Positions 47,887 through 60,899 of a stretch of 64,000 nucleotides of DNA are shown in pieces. The translations under genes were made by a program, and so were the position numbers. The stretch lies in contig CAJNOP010000022.1 in the NCBI GenBank assembly GCA_905250075.1, forward strand, positions 1,885,981 to 1,949,980, read 5' to 3'. Under the pieces are notes generated by a model, which saw nothing but the letters and a program-made list of their open reading frames with translations, was not told where the DNA came from and searched no databases. The stretch is from Rotaria sp. Silwood1. Its lineage: Eukaryota > Rotifera > Eurotatoria > Philodinida > Philodinidae. The stretch's first letter is position 1. The number at the start of each line of letters is the position of its first letter.

Positions 47887-50283
47887 ATGATATCTCATTT
47901 ATCACGTATACGTGTTAATTTCTTCTTGATACGAGCATCAATTCTTAATCGTAGATTATCAACTATTGATATTAACGACGAAGATTATTCACTTTCAACA
48001 ATAATGACCGATAATGTACAAGTAAAAGAAGGCAAAGCAAATATTCGTTTACCAGAGGGTGCTGTTTTTTATAATCCAGCTCAAGTATTTAATCGTGATT
48101 TAAGTGTTGCTTGTCTTCGTCTTGTTTCAAAATATCATCATGAAAATGAATGTAAAAAAATAACAAAGAATGATCCGAATGCAACTTGTATATCATTTGA
48201 TCAATTATCTGCTGGGGTACGACAAGAGAATGGATTGAAAATTGCCGAAGCCTTATCAGCTACAGGACTACGATCTATTCGATATGCACGTGAAATTCCA
48301 GGTATGAAGATAAAACAAAAAGTAAACCATTACGAATAAGAAGAAATTCAAATCGAGATGTTCATCTTGTGTATTTCTACTGTATAGTAGACATTTGGAA
48401 GAAAGAATTAGTCAATGTTAGAATTTTATAGTATTTTTATCAAATGAGTATATCATTTTTTGCAACTAATGCGTCCTTCAACATCAGTTGATTTTGGGAA
48501 AAAGAAAAAAATATTTTAAATTAATAATTTTTTATCTATTACATAATTTAAGGTATTGATACAATCTATGCAAATGATATTGATGCTGGAGCAGTTGAAT
48601 CAATAAAACAAAATATTGAATTGAATGATGTCAAAAATCTTGTTCAAGCGAGTCATGATGATGCTATGAATTTATTATATAGTCATAGAAAAATAGATGA
48701 TCAATTTCATGTTGTGGATTTAGATCCATATGGTACACCAGCACAATTTTTGGGTAAATAGCATTCTTTAGTTTTGTTTTCTTTTTTAATTTAAATTTCA
48801 ATAAACTTATCAAGTTTTACTTGTAAAGATGGAGCAGTACAATGTATTAAAAAAAATGGCGTTCTTTGTGTCACAGGTAATGCCATGAAATCTTTTCAAA
48901 TTTTTTATTTCTTTTAATTTTATTTAGCTACTGATATGGCATCATTATGTGGAAATAATCCTCATAGGTAAATGGAAAGAAAAAATTAAACTTTATATAA
49001 TAAATTAAGTTTTGTAAAGTTGTTATTCTAAATATGGATCAATATCATTACATCAACCATTTTGTCATGAATTTGCTCTTCGTATGATACTTTATACATT
49101 ACATATGCAAGCTGCTCGTTATGATCGAATAATTGAACCATTATTATGTATGTCTATTGATTTTTATGTACGTCTATTCGTACGTATTGGTTATGGATCT
49201 GCTAAAGCTCAGAGTCAATTAGGTTTGTCATTTTTATAATTAGTATAATCATTACAAATAATAATCTTTAGGTGAAATTGCAACAGTATACAATTGTGTT
49301 TATTGTAGTTCGTTTTTTTTTCAACCCTTTGGACAAGCATCACTTGATGAACGAGGTAATGCGAAATTTAAATATGCACATGGACCACCCGTAGGTACTA
49401 ATTGTCCACATTGTGCGTCGAAGTAAGATTTATTAGAATTGTTTGAATCAAGTATTTTTATTTTCAATATAAATTTAGTCTTCGAATGGGTGGTCCAATT
49501 TGGCTTGGACCTTTATTTGATCATTCTTTTGTTAATGAACTTATTACATCAATTGAACAAGCACCAGATGATAGGTAACCAAAATGCGATAGAAAACTTA
49601 TTTAAAATTAATTTCTAAATATTAAGTTATGCCTATCGAGATCGAATGTTAAGTATGTTATATGTTGTAAAAGAAGAATTACCTGATCCATTATATTTTG
49701 ACAATGGAAAACTTGCTCGTGTTATGCATACACATATTCCACAAAACAAAGTTATCAAGTAATTATTATATTCATCATTTGTTCATTCAAATGAAACTAT
49801 GATGATTGGTTTTTGTTTAAGATCAGCTTTATTAAATGCTGGTTATCGTGTATCAACATCTCATGCTCGTCAAGATTCAATAAAAACTAATGCACCACAT
49901 CATATTATTTGGGATATAATGCGTGCATTTGCTGAACAATCATCAACAAAACGTGCATCTACAGAACGATTAAATACTGATTCACCTTACTATCATCTTT
50001 TAACAAAACCATCAACAATTCAAGTAGATTTTACTGAACATCCAGATTGGGAATCAGAAGCTAGAAAAAATAAATTGATACGTTTTATGGGTAATCCACA
50101 TGCAAGATGGGGACCACTAGGAAAAGCTGTAACAAAGAAAAAACGTTCAATTGATGAAAATGATTCTATACAAAACAAAAAACAAGTAAGATTTATTGTT
50201 GTAAAAATTTTTATTGCTGATTACTTTGTTTCTTCGATTAGACAAAATCTGATGAAGACTCATCAACTGAAGAAAATCTGTGA
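47887..50283 (+). CDS. TRMT1: tRNA (guanine26-N2)-dimethyltransferase
   Basis: Ten exons in phase, 563 aa: 47887-48301, 48553-48753, 48829-48876, 48928-48967, 49020-49222, 49272-49422, 49479-49574, 49627-49758, 49822-50185, 50242-50283. It uses S-adenosylmethionine to make N2,N2-dimethylguanosine at position 26 of tRNAs. Visible signatures are EGAVFYNPAQVFNRDLS near the N-terminus, the SAM-site segment AEALSATGLRSIRYA (about 120-134), the catalytic DLDPYGTP (about 194-201), TATDMASLCG, and a zinc-binding pair CVYC (311-314) and CPHC (347-350). The C-terminal Trm1 domain (SALLNAGYRVSTSHA, NPHARWGP) ends in a Lys-rich, nuclear-signal-like stretch KKKRS. The first 39 residues are rich in Arg and hydroxylated residues, like a mitochondrial presequence. 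A second in-frame ATG at 48004 starts MTDNVQVKEG. A start at 47848 is possible but less likely. AATAAA lies at 50344. Confidence 0.95.
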
Positions 50284-52049
50284 TAATTTCTTTCGTTGTT
50301 CTATTTAATTTTATGGAAACTACTAACAAAAATTAATTTGTTAAATAAAATGCGATAAAGATTGGAATAAAAAAAACCGATTATTCATTCATTTTCAATA
50401 TCTTTTTCATAATAATTCAACATAATGTTATGTAACTCTCGCAAGTTGAACCGTAATTTGCTCAACCAAACTCAATCTCAATGTAGTATTCGGAACTTAT
50501 CTTCATTACGTAAATTATTGTTCGAAGGGATAACTGAAATTTTGAATATTTCAAAGTAATTTTCGACATTCACTCGAATGTTTTCATAACTAGTGCAAAC
50601 TTGGAGGCTGTGGCGGTGAGTAACATGAAAAGTAACACCGACAAAAACATTCACATTGTAAATCCATACTAGCGCCGACACCTACATCCAACTACACCCT
50701 CATACATGTCTCGATAAAAACATCAAAGAAAAGACTTCGGTATTTGCCGACTTGAAAGAACAAATACGAATTGATGATGGAGGCCAAAAGTGAATTTTCG
50801 ATTTAGTCTGAGGTTTTTCCGTAGTCAATCTGTCTATTGTGGTCAAAAGAGATTCTTTAGAAGAACGATCTGCAAAAAAAATAGTGAGCTGGCATGAGTA
50901 AAGGTGTGGAGTGGGTAATGAGAGGATCCTGCTTACTTGCGTTACATATACACCTGCTCTTAATTATTCTGATCTTATCACATCCACTTTCACTATGTTG
51001 TAGCCCGTAAGCAGCTGAATATAAGAAGAATTATTGTTTCCACAGAAGTAAAGTTGAAAAAGAGAATTTTGAAATTATTTTACTCTGTATTTTGATCATA
51101 AATTCGTCTTCTCCTTGCTAAGATCTTAATTATTTTTCTTTAGACAAGTTGAAATTGAAGAAAGCAGAGGGCTGCATAAAATGATTGTATGAAATGCTCT
51201 TTTTTCAGACTTTGTATCCTCAGAAGATTTTCACGAACAGGACTTATGGGGAAACAAGAACTCTTCTTATACTCTGTTTTTGTTAAAAAGTGCACCGTTG
51301 GAGGATCGAGATAATGATGCCATGTATGAATTGCACAAGTTTGTATGAGAAGCACTTTATTGGAAACTCGAATAAGGAAGCTGCAGGGAATGACATGTGT
51401 CTCAAGGTTGCAGCTCGTTGTGAGAGCTATAGATATCATTAATTGCAATGTTTATAATGAGCCGTTTTTGCCTAAAGTTTTCTGAAAAACAGATATCTGG
51501 AAGTTTTGCGCCCTATTCGACGACAGCAATCATTCACAATCGGGCTTCACAAAACATCCTGGATTCGTAATCGTTTATGTGTTGTACGGTATCAAGGACA
51601 CTAAGAATGAGTTTGATACACAGCTAACATACCATGTCGATTGTTGAATTTGTGATTTGCTTTTTGTATATTCGAGGTTTATTTGTGACGTTCTGAAGCG
51701 CTTACAAATGGGATAGGATACAAGGATCATGAAAAAAGAAGAAGAAAAAGAAAAAGAAATGAGAGCACTGGATGAAGTGAAGAAAGTACAGGGATTTATA
51801 TAGAAGAGAACGGTTACAAGGATAAAGTTTTAAATAGAACGCTATCGATCTTGGAAGTTGATATTCTACTGTTGATTTTTAGACAAAGAACAATTAGAAG
51901 CTGTGTGTTCGATCTTGGACTGTTAAGAAATTCTAGTAAAGGAGTCGATGAAAAGGAGAGAGGAGGTTTGATCATGTTGATCTATTTGCGATTTCTAACT
52001 ACGAGAAGCATTTAAAGTTTATCGTTCAATAAAAAGTATATGTTTTAGG
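50284..52049. other. Intergenic, nothing supported
   Basis: TRMT1 3' UTR with poly(A) signal at 50344, then mixed sequence of somewhat higher GC. Minus-strand frames at 50478-50681 and 51140-51448 lack recognisable domains or a splice context. Confidence 0.4.
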
Positions 52050-55000
52050 TCAAATCATTTTCGCTGCCCATTTAACTGCATTATTCATCATAGTTACAAG
52101 ATTAGCATCATTCTGCCAATTGAAATTAGCTCCACCGGAACTATAATGGCCACCATGAGCAATCTGCACTATACGACCATTAGATGCAACACTAGGACGA
52201 ACAATGACTGCAGGTCCACCACATTGCATACAACTCGCTATTGTTAAGCTACCATTTATAGGTGTAGATAATACACTGTAGCCAAGTGTAACCGACGTAT
52301 TGAAAGATGCTGCTAAACCGTTCCAAATCGGATGATTGATGCTAACCAAATCAAACGACATGCTTGCAGTCACGCCTGTTATTCGCGTGGCCAACAAAAG
52401 TGAAGACAGTACCGACCATCTTCCACTTAACACTTGATATGCTGCCCATTCGGTCATTACTATACCAGTGCCACTGTTTTGTTGAGCATTTCGAATCGAC
52501 TCTTGCCCACTACTTGGCATATCTGTAGCATAATCATTGCCAGTAATTAAAATTACTGAGTCGTAGTTAGCTGCATTTGGTGATCCACTATAAGTTGAAA
52601 TTCCTCCAGAGATGTAGTTGACTGTCAAACCAACAGATTGTAAGTTGTTAACCAATGTTTGAACAACCACAGTGCTTGTGTCACTAAGTAGAAGTGCTGT
52701 ACGATTTGACTGACTGCAATCTATGAATACATGCGGAAACATAAAGGGATAAATGTATCTGAAAATTTGATTTTCATATAGACAACTTCGACTTAAGACT
52801 TCGTTTCTCTCTACCATACAAACTGTGCCCTGAAAGAAGTAAAAAGCATCATTTCTATCTCCCTGAAATCGTAATACTTAGGATGTTACGCATATGGGTT
52901 TAGATATTCCGAAACGTTGAAAAACTAATTTATTTTTTGCCTAGCTAATCAATTAATTATCATTCTTGTTAATGTTTAGTCAATCAAATAGTCTACAATG
53001 ACTAATGAAATTTTCCAAGGTGGGCACTGGAGTGTTAGTTTCTGACTGTATTTGTAGCTGTGAATGTGGAAAGTAGGGTAACACTGGTACCCACATCCTC
53101 TAATGACGTCGCAGTCTCTGATGAGAACATCCTATTAGTCATTTCTTGGTAAAACAAAGTTCGAAACTGTTGCTTTTCCAAGTACAAAGTATCCGATACG
53201 TAAAGATATGGACAGGCTGTACTGTTTTATTTTAAATACGTTAGTCGTCAGGCGCTCCTTAGAAGAATAGAGTGTTCTTAATGCGTATCACAAACAGAAG
53301 ACGTCATTAAAAGATGGTCGACTATAACATTGACTAAGCCGTTGTATGAAGTTTCGATATTCGGCATTCCATCATTTGAATTTCGATAATGTGTCGAATT
53401 TCTAGGGGAGTGTGGACACCTGTATTCAATACCCGTCGGAATCTCTACCATAAAGATTTGTCGCAATTCCGGTTTATACTGATGAGCCGCATTGGAATGA
53501 AGCCAGAATATCAGTAAAACTCCATAATTTCGACGATTTGTCCGCTTTCCAGCGAGCATTTCGACAATGTTCTTACTATCGAAAGTTCAGTGGAAACTGA
53601 ACAATTCGTCTTGATTCAGGTGGCAAAAATAGGATTTATCGGTACAGTTAGTCACTGCTAAAATTTAACTTTTGACTTTCATTATCTCAAACAACAGATC
53701 ATTACTAGAAATCCCTAAGCCAGAAATATAAGTTCTTTCTGACCAGTCTATGAAAAATACTAGTTCATACATTTGGCACTACTCTTAAAGTTTAATCACA
53801 AAACGGTTTTTTAGATTGCCACTGATATCTTGCTCTTTCATTTGCGTTCGCTTAATATTTCGAGTTCGTAGTCTCGATTCATCGTGACTCATAATCGGGA
53901 TGCTACATATTTTATGTTCACGAAACAGAAAACGTTGCTGGAGAGTCATAGTCAACTTGAGAAGCTGAATGTAAAAATGAGTTTTGACCTAATGTAGAGT
54001 TAGCCAAGTAAAAATATATTCTGTTCAACGGAGACATGTATCCTGAGTATACTTTAAAGTTTATATTTGAGAAGGGATGTGCATGTGAACAGACAATGTT
54101 TTCTTCGTTTCCACACTCACATCTCTACTCATTAAGTAGTCAGAAAGAGCGGATGTTTTCGATTTAGAGATTTCTAATGATAATCTCTCGTTCGGAATAA
54201 TTAAATCCTAAACTGAAATTTTAGCAACTCCTAACTCAGTCAATGCCATAGTGGGTCCTCTTCCGAGTAGTTTCAAAGTATTCTGACATGTCATTGCACT
54301 CATAGTTCTTGTCACTTACTGCGACATGGAGAGGTTGTGGAAGTTGTTGTCATTGATCTTGTCGAAGTTGCGGAAGTTGTTGTCATTGATCTTGTCGAAG
54401 TTGCAACTGTTGTCGACGCTAAGGCTGTTGAAGCTACATAAAAAAAGCAGAATAACATGGTAGAGTTATCATTTATACGGATCGATCCAGGGCGACGACT
54501 GGAAAGTCAAACGGTGTGTGCTCATCAGAGAATCTGCAGCGTAGGAAAATTTATCATAAGGAACGATCACGACGAGGAGAGTCTGTAAAAGAATACTGTG
54601 TACGGGAAACAATGAGTAGGGAAAATTAGTCTAATAAATAAGTGTTGCTCACGTTTGCCTATTGGGTAGACTTGAATTTCACAAAGCAATATGTAGCGCT
54701 GTCATTGTCCGATTGAAATATTGCTAGTAAGAAGATCGAACGAAGTACGCTTAATTTTCAAGATGATCACTTTCTGAGTACGAGATGGGTGGGTGTGACT
54801 CCTCTCTTCGCTCAAACTCAGCCACTCATGTTAATGGCTTACATAGATGCCTTCAGGAAAACGTATTCACTCGTCTTCTGACCAAAACATACAGAAAACT
54901 ATCGAGTCGCTCGATGATGCTGATCAACAAATTCTTTTTTTGAATTTTCTTTCGATAAATTTCATCGAGATTATTTGGTTCAATTAAACTCTCAGACCAT

Positions 55001-56660
55001 ATTTTACTTTGCCTCCCCCCGCCCCCATAGATATGATATGAAATTTACTGTAGCAAAAAACACGTGATACATTGCGTAGCAACAGGGTGATTTCTAAATT
55101 TTCGTTAATGCAAAGTCTATTTCAGAAACTCACTTGTGATTGTGTAAGGATCTTTTGAGGTCAGTGGAGGACATCGTTGAATAGATGCACGTTCAATTGG
55201 ATAGCAAACAGGAACGTTACATCGAGTGTTATTGACGCATACTGTATTAGGTGCCGAGCATGTCTTGTTATCATTTTCACATAAAGTCAAATCACGACAA
55301 GATATGACAGTATCGGCACACATTCCACCAGCAGTCATTGTCATAAGCAAGCATGCACAGTCAGTGTTTATCGAACATGACACTGGTTTTGCTTGACACT
55401 CTTGTGTTGGACAACATCCACAAGTAGGCAGTCCAGAATTTGTTGTGTCTTGGCCTAAAACTGCTTTTATAACAAGTAAAAGTCGGATAAAATTATCGAA
55501 GAATCATTATTAAAAGTAAGTTGTTTCATCTTATGCAATCGTTTAGAAAAGGAAGGGCATGAATTATGCAATACGAAAGATATACGTGGATTTTAGGTTC
55601 ACATTCATATGATTGAATTAAAGAAGAACCCAAGGAAGAATCAGGTATTTTCACAGAGCAACATGGTCTGCAAATAATGGGCTCGTAATTTTACTATCGG
55701 AAACGAAAGCATGTATTTATACACCAATCAATTCTAGTTTTCAGTCCATTCTATTATTCTTAGTAGAAATCCTTAGGAAAGCAATAAGCAACATGTGGTA
55801 AGGGTAAAGATTTGTGGGTCAAAATGAATGATCAAGTAAGTACATTGGTGAGAGTCTTTTCTTCACACACTCTCGTCTTCAATCATTGTATTTGATCATG
55901 AATGGATGAAGAAAAGCAAAAATTACATGACAAGTTCATTAGAAAATGAACGTAAAAGTGAATTTTACTGAGTACTTTCTCATTTTGTAAGTGGGAAAAG
56001 TGTGTGTTCATGACGAAAAACCAATTGGTTTGCGCTCGTTGGATAGCCTTCACTTATTCTTTTAACAAATGTTGCGACATTTTTTGGTCATTTGAAGCTC
56101 CGAAATAAAAAACGCATGCAGACAAAAAGATCACTTGCAAACATTATATAAATCATTCTTGTACTTAAGAATTTCGAATTTCTTGCATCTCAGATATAGA
56201 TCTGAGAAAAATTCGAATATGCACTTGGTTAAAGTGAATCATGTTCTTTCATTTGAAATATTTTTCAACCTTATGTATCGAGATCTGTCCAAGAAACATC
56301 ATCATATTTTTTTTGAAAACTATGGCATGAAAAGTGGAAATGAAGGTTGTTTGTTGAAAAAGTTTTGCTCAGTTCTTTTCTAGAATTTCTGCTAGCCACA
56401 ACAAAATGGGCTGAAAATCGAAATTTATAGATATCTACAGACGTGCTTTCGTTCCCCATAATAAAAAAGAGATCAACTTTTTGCCGAAGATGCCAATGTG
56501 TAATGCTCCTTGTTTATCTTTTGACTACCTCTGGAATCTGTTTCTCTTACCTCTGACGACACAGGCAATAAGTCTAGAAACAAATTTTTATCATATTAGT
56601 AGTCTATTGAACTAGAGTTACTTACAGTATTATTGCTACCGTATTCAGAATTTGTTGCAT
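52050..56660 (-). CDS. Secreted mosaic protein: Cys-rich region, Thr/Ser linker, GATase/ThuA-like C-terminal domain
   Basis: Five exons in phase on the minus strand: 56626-56660, 56551-56573, 55134-55454, 54320-54433, 52050-52720; 387 aa. Exons 1-2 code a signal peptide (MQQILNTVAIILLLIACVVRG). Exon 3 codes a cysteine-rich region (CGCCPTQEC, CSINTDCACLL, CRDLTLCENDNKTC, CNVPVCYP). Exon 4 codes a Thr/Ser linker with two copies of a 33-nt unit (ATSTRSMTTTS). Exon 5 codes about 220 residues starting CSQSNRTALLLSD, alternating strands and helices, with ILITGNDYATDMPSSGQ, WAAYQVLSGRW and the end IAHGGHYSSGGANFNW and NNAVKWAAKMI. This resembles class I glutamine-amidotransferase/ThuA-type folds, but I see no catalytic Cys-His-Glu set, so a binding role is as likely. 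The function is unknown. The joins are by phase and splice motif only. Confidence 0.7.
52721..54319 (-). other. Long intron 4 of the mosaic gene
   Basis: A 1599-nt intron. It contains a 93-codon minus-strand frame at 53278-53559 without recognisable features, possibly a relic. No repeat arms were found. Confidence 0.45.
54434..55133 (-). other. Intron 3 of the mosaic gene, nothing recognised
   Basis: A 700-nt intron between the Cys-rich exon and the linker exon. It includes a C-run near 55015-55025. No gene was seen. Confidence 0.45.
55455..56550 (-). other. Intron 2 of the mosaic gene, nothing recognised
   Basis: A 1096-nt intron between the signal-peptide exons and the Cys-rich exon. Small opposite-strand frames at 56135-56459 have no recognisable content. 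Confidence 0.45.
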
Positions 56661-57579
56661 CGTTTCAAATTAAAGAAAAAGTCACTTTTTAGAAACACTG
56701 ACAGCTTTTATAGATGATGAAGCTGGCTATAATATCTTCGTCAGTAAGATTTCAAGAATCGAAATACAACTAACTTCGGTTGTTTATTTATAACCCTTCG
56801 GAGGCGCTGCAAACATGCTTATAAGTTACAATATCTGTGACGTCAGTCTCTTGTAGCGATGAGTGTTGCCTCCATCTAAACAACAGAAATGAAGCATTAA
56901 AAATCAAAATATGGTTCGTTGAATAATATTTCGAAATGCTTTCACAAAGCAGCTGTATACAAACAGTACCGAAAGAAAATATTGACAATGATACATCAAT
57001 GTCACCATTATTTGAAGAACCTTTAAAGAGCTTTATTTACCTGTCGAGCGATTTAGCAGCGTGAGTATGTTATAGAATTTTCTCTCAACGATGAAATCTA
57101 GAAAATGGAGAAGCGATGGGAGAGTCTTATCTGAAAGGGCAACAAAGTGTATACATTAACAAAACTATTTTCTTTTGGCTGTTTTTCGAAGTCAGGTTGT
57201 GCATTTGCATTGGCTGCACATTTGTAGCTGTTTTCAATTCTGCAGAAATCAAGTGCAAGAAAATGGAGAAGGGTAGACTTCGGTGAATGTCGATAGTTAG
57301 TTCTTTCCATTTTCACAAAACAGCGCTCAGCTAATACTCGATTGGCATGATGTTGCATCAGCTCGTATTGATGATCATACTGTCGCTCTTTTAATGTGTT
57401 CACGAAAGTATGTTATAAGTTCTATCTTTGCCCAAGGAACAAATAATACTGTTAGCATATAGAGTGAAATAACTCTGTGGCTATGCATATGAATATTGGT
57501 TACGACAACACTCTGCACATCTCAACTACACGCATATTCTACCAGATTCCGCTCATCTGAAAGGTTTCACAACATGCGA
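56661..57579. other. Intergenic upstream of the mosaic gene
   Basis: No confident gene. A minus-strand frame of 101 codons at 57098-57403 shows no domain. It probably contains the promoter of the minus-strand mosaic gene. Confidence 0.4.
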
Positions 57580-58556
57580 CAGAGAAAGGAACATTTCGCA
57601 CTAACTTTTCATTACGATCTCCAGTGACATATGTTCGTTACGATCACCTGACATAAGAAAAGACAGGGTGTTTGGAATGACAAAAAACAATCGAAAATTT
57701 AAAAAAAACAGGCCGTTCGTAATGAAAGTTGTCCAGAAGATCGTAACGAACAGCGATGGTCGAGTTTGACAAATCAACAATTGAAATTTGACTGGAGTTC
57801 GAATTGAAAATGATCTGGAAGATCGTAATAATAAAGACAGAGAGATCATAATGAAAGTTTGGAGATCATAATGAAAACTGCAGAGAAATCTTAATGAAAA
57901 AAGACAGATTGTTCGAAACTGTGTTCATGTTTGCTCTTCTTTAGGAGATGTTAAGTGACTCACTAGTTTTTATTTTAAAATGGCACATACAGAATGTCCT
58001 AATGAATTCAAATAGTCGACATTTCTATTGTTGTTACTACTATAAATCCAGTGCTGGTATTTATCATTATTACTCCTTAGATGAGCATGCTTTTTATTAC
58101 GAACACCATGACTTTGAAAAGAAAAAAATGTGTTGATTTATTATTCTAGATGAATGAATCCTATTCTTCATTATAAAAAAGAATGAAAGGAAAGTCTTTA
58201 CAACCGTTACCGATATCAGAATTAATCCGTTACAACTTTTTGGCAAATCGTATTATGAACTTTCGATTAGTTTTACTAAGTTCTTCAGACCTTTTCCTAT
58301 GAAAAAAATACCCTTAGAGTTTTATTTCGAACACTCGGTCTTGTTCATCTCGATCTTCGAACACTATATCACATATAGAAATGAGCATGCCATTCCAAAT
58401 TCCTAGTCACACTCTTTCAATCTCCCTGTTTTTTTCAATACGATGTCTCGCCCAAAAAGGATTACGAACTTCCGTTAAAGATTTTTAAGGGCAAAAATCA
58501 TTTCCGAATACCCGGACATATGATTGGAGTCCGGAATGACTTAGTGCGAAATGTCT
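57580..58556. mobile_element. Possible non-autonomous DNA transposon with terminal inverted repeats
   Basis: The left end ACATTTCGCACTAAC (57592-57606) is matched in inverted orientation by TTAGTGCGAAATGT (58540-58553). Flanking GACAG at 57579-57583 and CTGTC at 58554-58558 are also complementary. Inside the left end, variants of GATCGTAATGAAA recur at least six times (about 57608-57900) in both orientations, and near the right end related CCGAATACC, CCGGAC and CCGGAATGAC motifs occur. Terminal plus subterminal repeats are typical of transposase-binding ends. No transposase is encoded. No target-site duplication was confirmed. Confidence 0.5.
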
Positions 58557-60899
58557 GTCACCCATGAGACATCAATGAACTTGATTATTTAGTAGTGAAT
58601 GATACATCGGATAAGCACTGCTTCAGTGTCACCTATTTCTGTGTAAAGGTGGCCTGCCTTCATTAGTTATTGTGTAAAAGAAAGTAATGAAACAATTACG
58701 AAGGCTTCGATTGTCTGGAGAACTGGTTCTGTTGCTCGTTGTACGCAATTAAATATTTTACTATGTTGGAGGACAATGTTTCTTTTCTGTAGTACTCAAC
58801 ACACACAAGATACGGGTTTTTTAGATATTCATATTACAGCAATGAATAAGAAACGTGAAAAGCACCAAGACAACACATAATCCGATTTAGATGGACTCAT
58901 CATTGCCCATGCTTTCAAGCTAATGAGCGCAAAGTACTAGATCAATGACCGAGACATTGCTTGTGAAATCATGATGAACATTTGATGAACATCGATCATA
59001 CATCAGCTTAGTTATTTCTCTTCTATACGGTCATCTAAGTGACTTCTCAGTACTTGAAGCATATAAAAAACTTTGAAATGTCTACCAATGACATTATCAT
59101 GAACTGGTTTGAACAAAACCGATGCAATAGTAGTCTTTTCAAATACAAGTTCTGATATTCTTTATCGAACACTAACTTCGAAACCGAAATGAATTGTTCT
59201 TATCATTCAAGTCGATATATTGATACTAAGGTATGAGCGCGAGATTGAAAATATATTTATTACTTTAAAAAGTCAAAAGCGTTCATCGAGCAGAATAGGG
59301 ATGAATTGATCGAAAAGCGTCAATAAGCATTTCATGAGACTCAAATTTCAATGTACGAATCCATTGTTGGACTACCAGAAAATTCATGTTTCTTTAGTGT
59401 TGTTTCACTGAATGTCGCTATTGGCGGATTAATCATGTTCGTTTTGTATTTCATTATGTGTACAACGTCGTGTATATTGAAAAAAACACATCAATAGACC
59501 GATGTCAAAACTAATCATGTATTCAATCCCGTTTTCTTTGTCTGAATTCAATTATGTGTGTTAGTCAAGAATATCGACAGACTGGTTCTTGGTATCTTGA
59601 GCATATTCAATAGCTTATTGATTATTGTTTTTACAGAACTATTGAATCATGAATGCTTTCAAAGAAAGCAGCCATTTGTTGGAACAAAATCTATGCTTGA
59701 TTGCTTTCTATAAAAGAATAACGCTCGAAACTAAATGATGCAAACAAACATTTTCAGCATTGTTGAATCATAGGGATAGTATTTCGTCAGTGAAGTTTTC
59801 AATGATTCAATGGCAATACGTAATAGCAAAAGAAAACAGTGACAAACACTAAGGACATACCAAAAGTAGTGCTTCCATAATTATATAACACTGCAGAAGG
59901 AGTGTGATAGTGGAATGGTCACTTAATACATAGCCACATTCCCTATCTCTTAACTTTGACTATGCTATGTAGCTTCTGTCGTACTTTGATTCTTTTCTAA
60001 CTTGTAAATTCAGAAGCTGAGTCTGTTAAGATATAGTTGACGGAGGCTTTCCAACTTATCATCACTTTTATTGATATCAAATCATTTGCCTTTACCGAAA
60101 ATCTTGCGGATGACCGAATGAGCTTAAAAGCTTTGTTATTTGCTTAAAGTACATAATGTTACATATCTTGTAACTTATGACGAGTACTCTATAATATCAG
60201 CATAGGCATGTGATCTCTTAGATATTTGTATGGGAATGGTCCCAGTGAGGGTGTGAGTGTGGGTGTGACAGTTCAATTCATTCCATTCCACACCCACACC
60301 CACACCACTCACCCACATCCTTGTTTGGCTGGTATCCCCCTCAAACATCATGATTTCGGACTGAAAATTTTACCATAGCTTTTTCACAATACCCCAACAT
60401 ATTCTGAAGATTTGATGTCATCTGAACGATCCTGGACTGAGATCGATTTTTGAGGGGATCTAAGAACAACGTTTTGAGAAGTGAAATGAGCTCCATTAGT
60501 TGCTGCATAGTCTGTTCTCCAAAGGAATAAAATACCTAACAAAAAATTGAAGTACAATGATGACCCAATTTCGTCCCTTTCAAACATCAAATGTGGTGCC
60601 GTCAGTGAATAATTTCTGCACTATCAACAACATGTTTTTCAGACCCTACTATTTTGAGCTTTCGAGTATGGCATGAGGTAGAGATGTAGTACCCAGGCGC
60701 AAGATGTGTGAGGTTTGTTACAGTCGACCCAGCTGGCTTTTGAATTCTCAAGAACGTATATGTCCTTGTTACAAAGTAGGAAATATACCGTGTTCTTGCA
60801 TTCTTCGATTCTTTTGTAGAAACTCTCTAACATAAGTGACGCCATTCAAATAGGATCTCAACTTAAATCACGTACGATCTCGTATATTATTGTTTGCTT
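58557..60899. other. Intergenic, nothing supported
   Basis: Mixed AT-rich sequence without a gene I can support. The minus-strand frames at 60384-60590 and 60639-60845 may be random or be downstream remains of the damaged ADP-ribosyltransferase gene. A GT/CA hairpin occurs at 60247-60314. Confidence 0.4.
60247..60314. repeat. GTGTGGG/CCCACAC inverted repeat
   Basis: GAGGGTGTGAGTGTGGGTGTGA (60247-60268) is followed after about 20 bases by a CCACACCCACACCCACACC tract (60288-60306 and on), giving a strong potential hairpin of GTGTGGG-type repeats. Confidence 0.8.

Noticed and set aside
53278-53559. Independent minus-strand gene of 93 codons
   Set aside because: It lies in a long intron of the mosaic gene and has no domain or signal peptide.
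57098-57403. Minus-strand 101-codon gene
   Set aside because: No recognisable family, no hydrophobic or repeat structure, and no splice partners.
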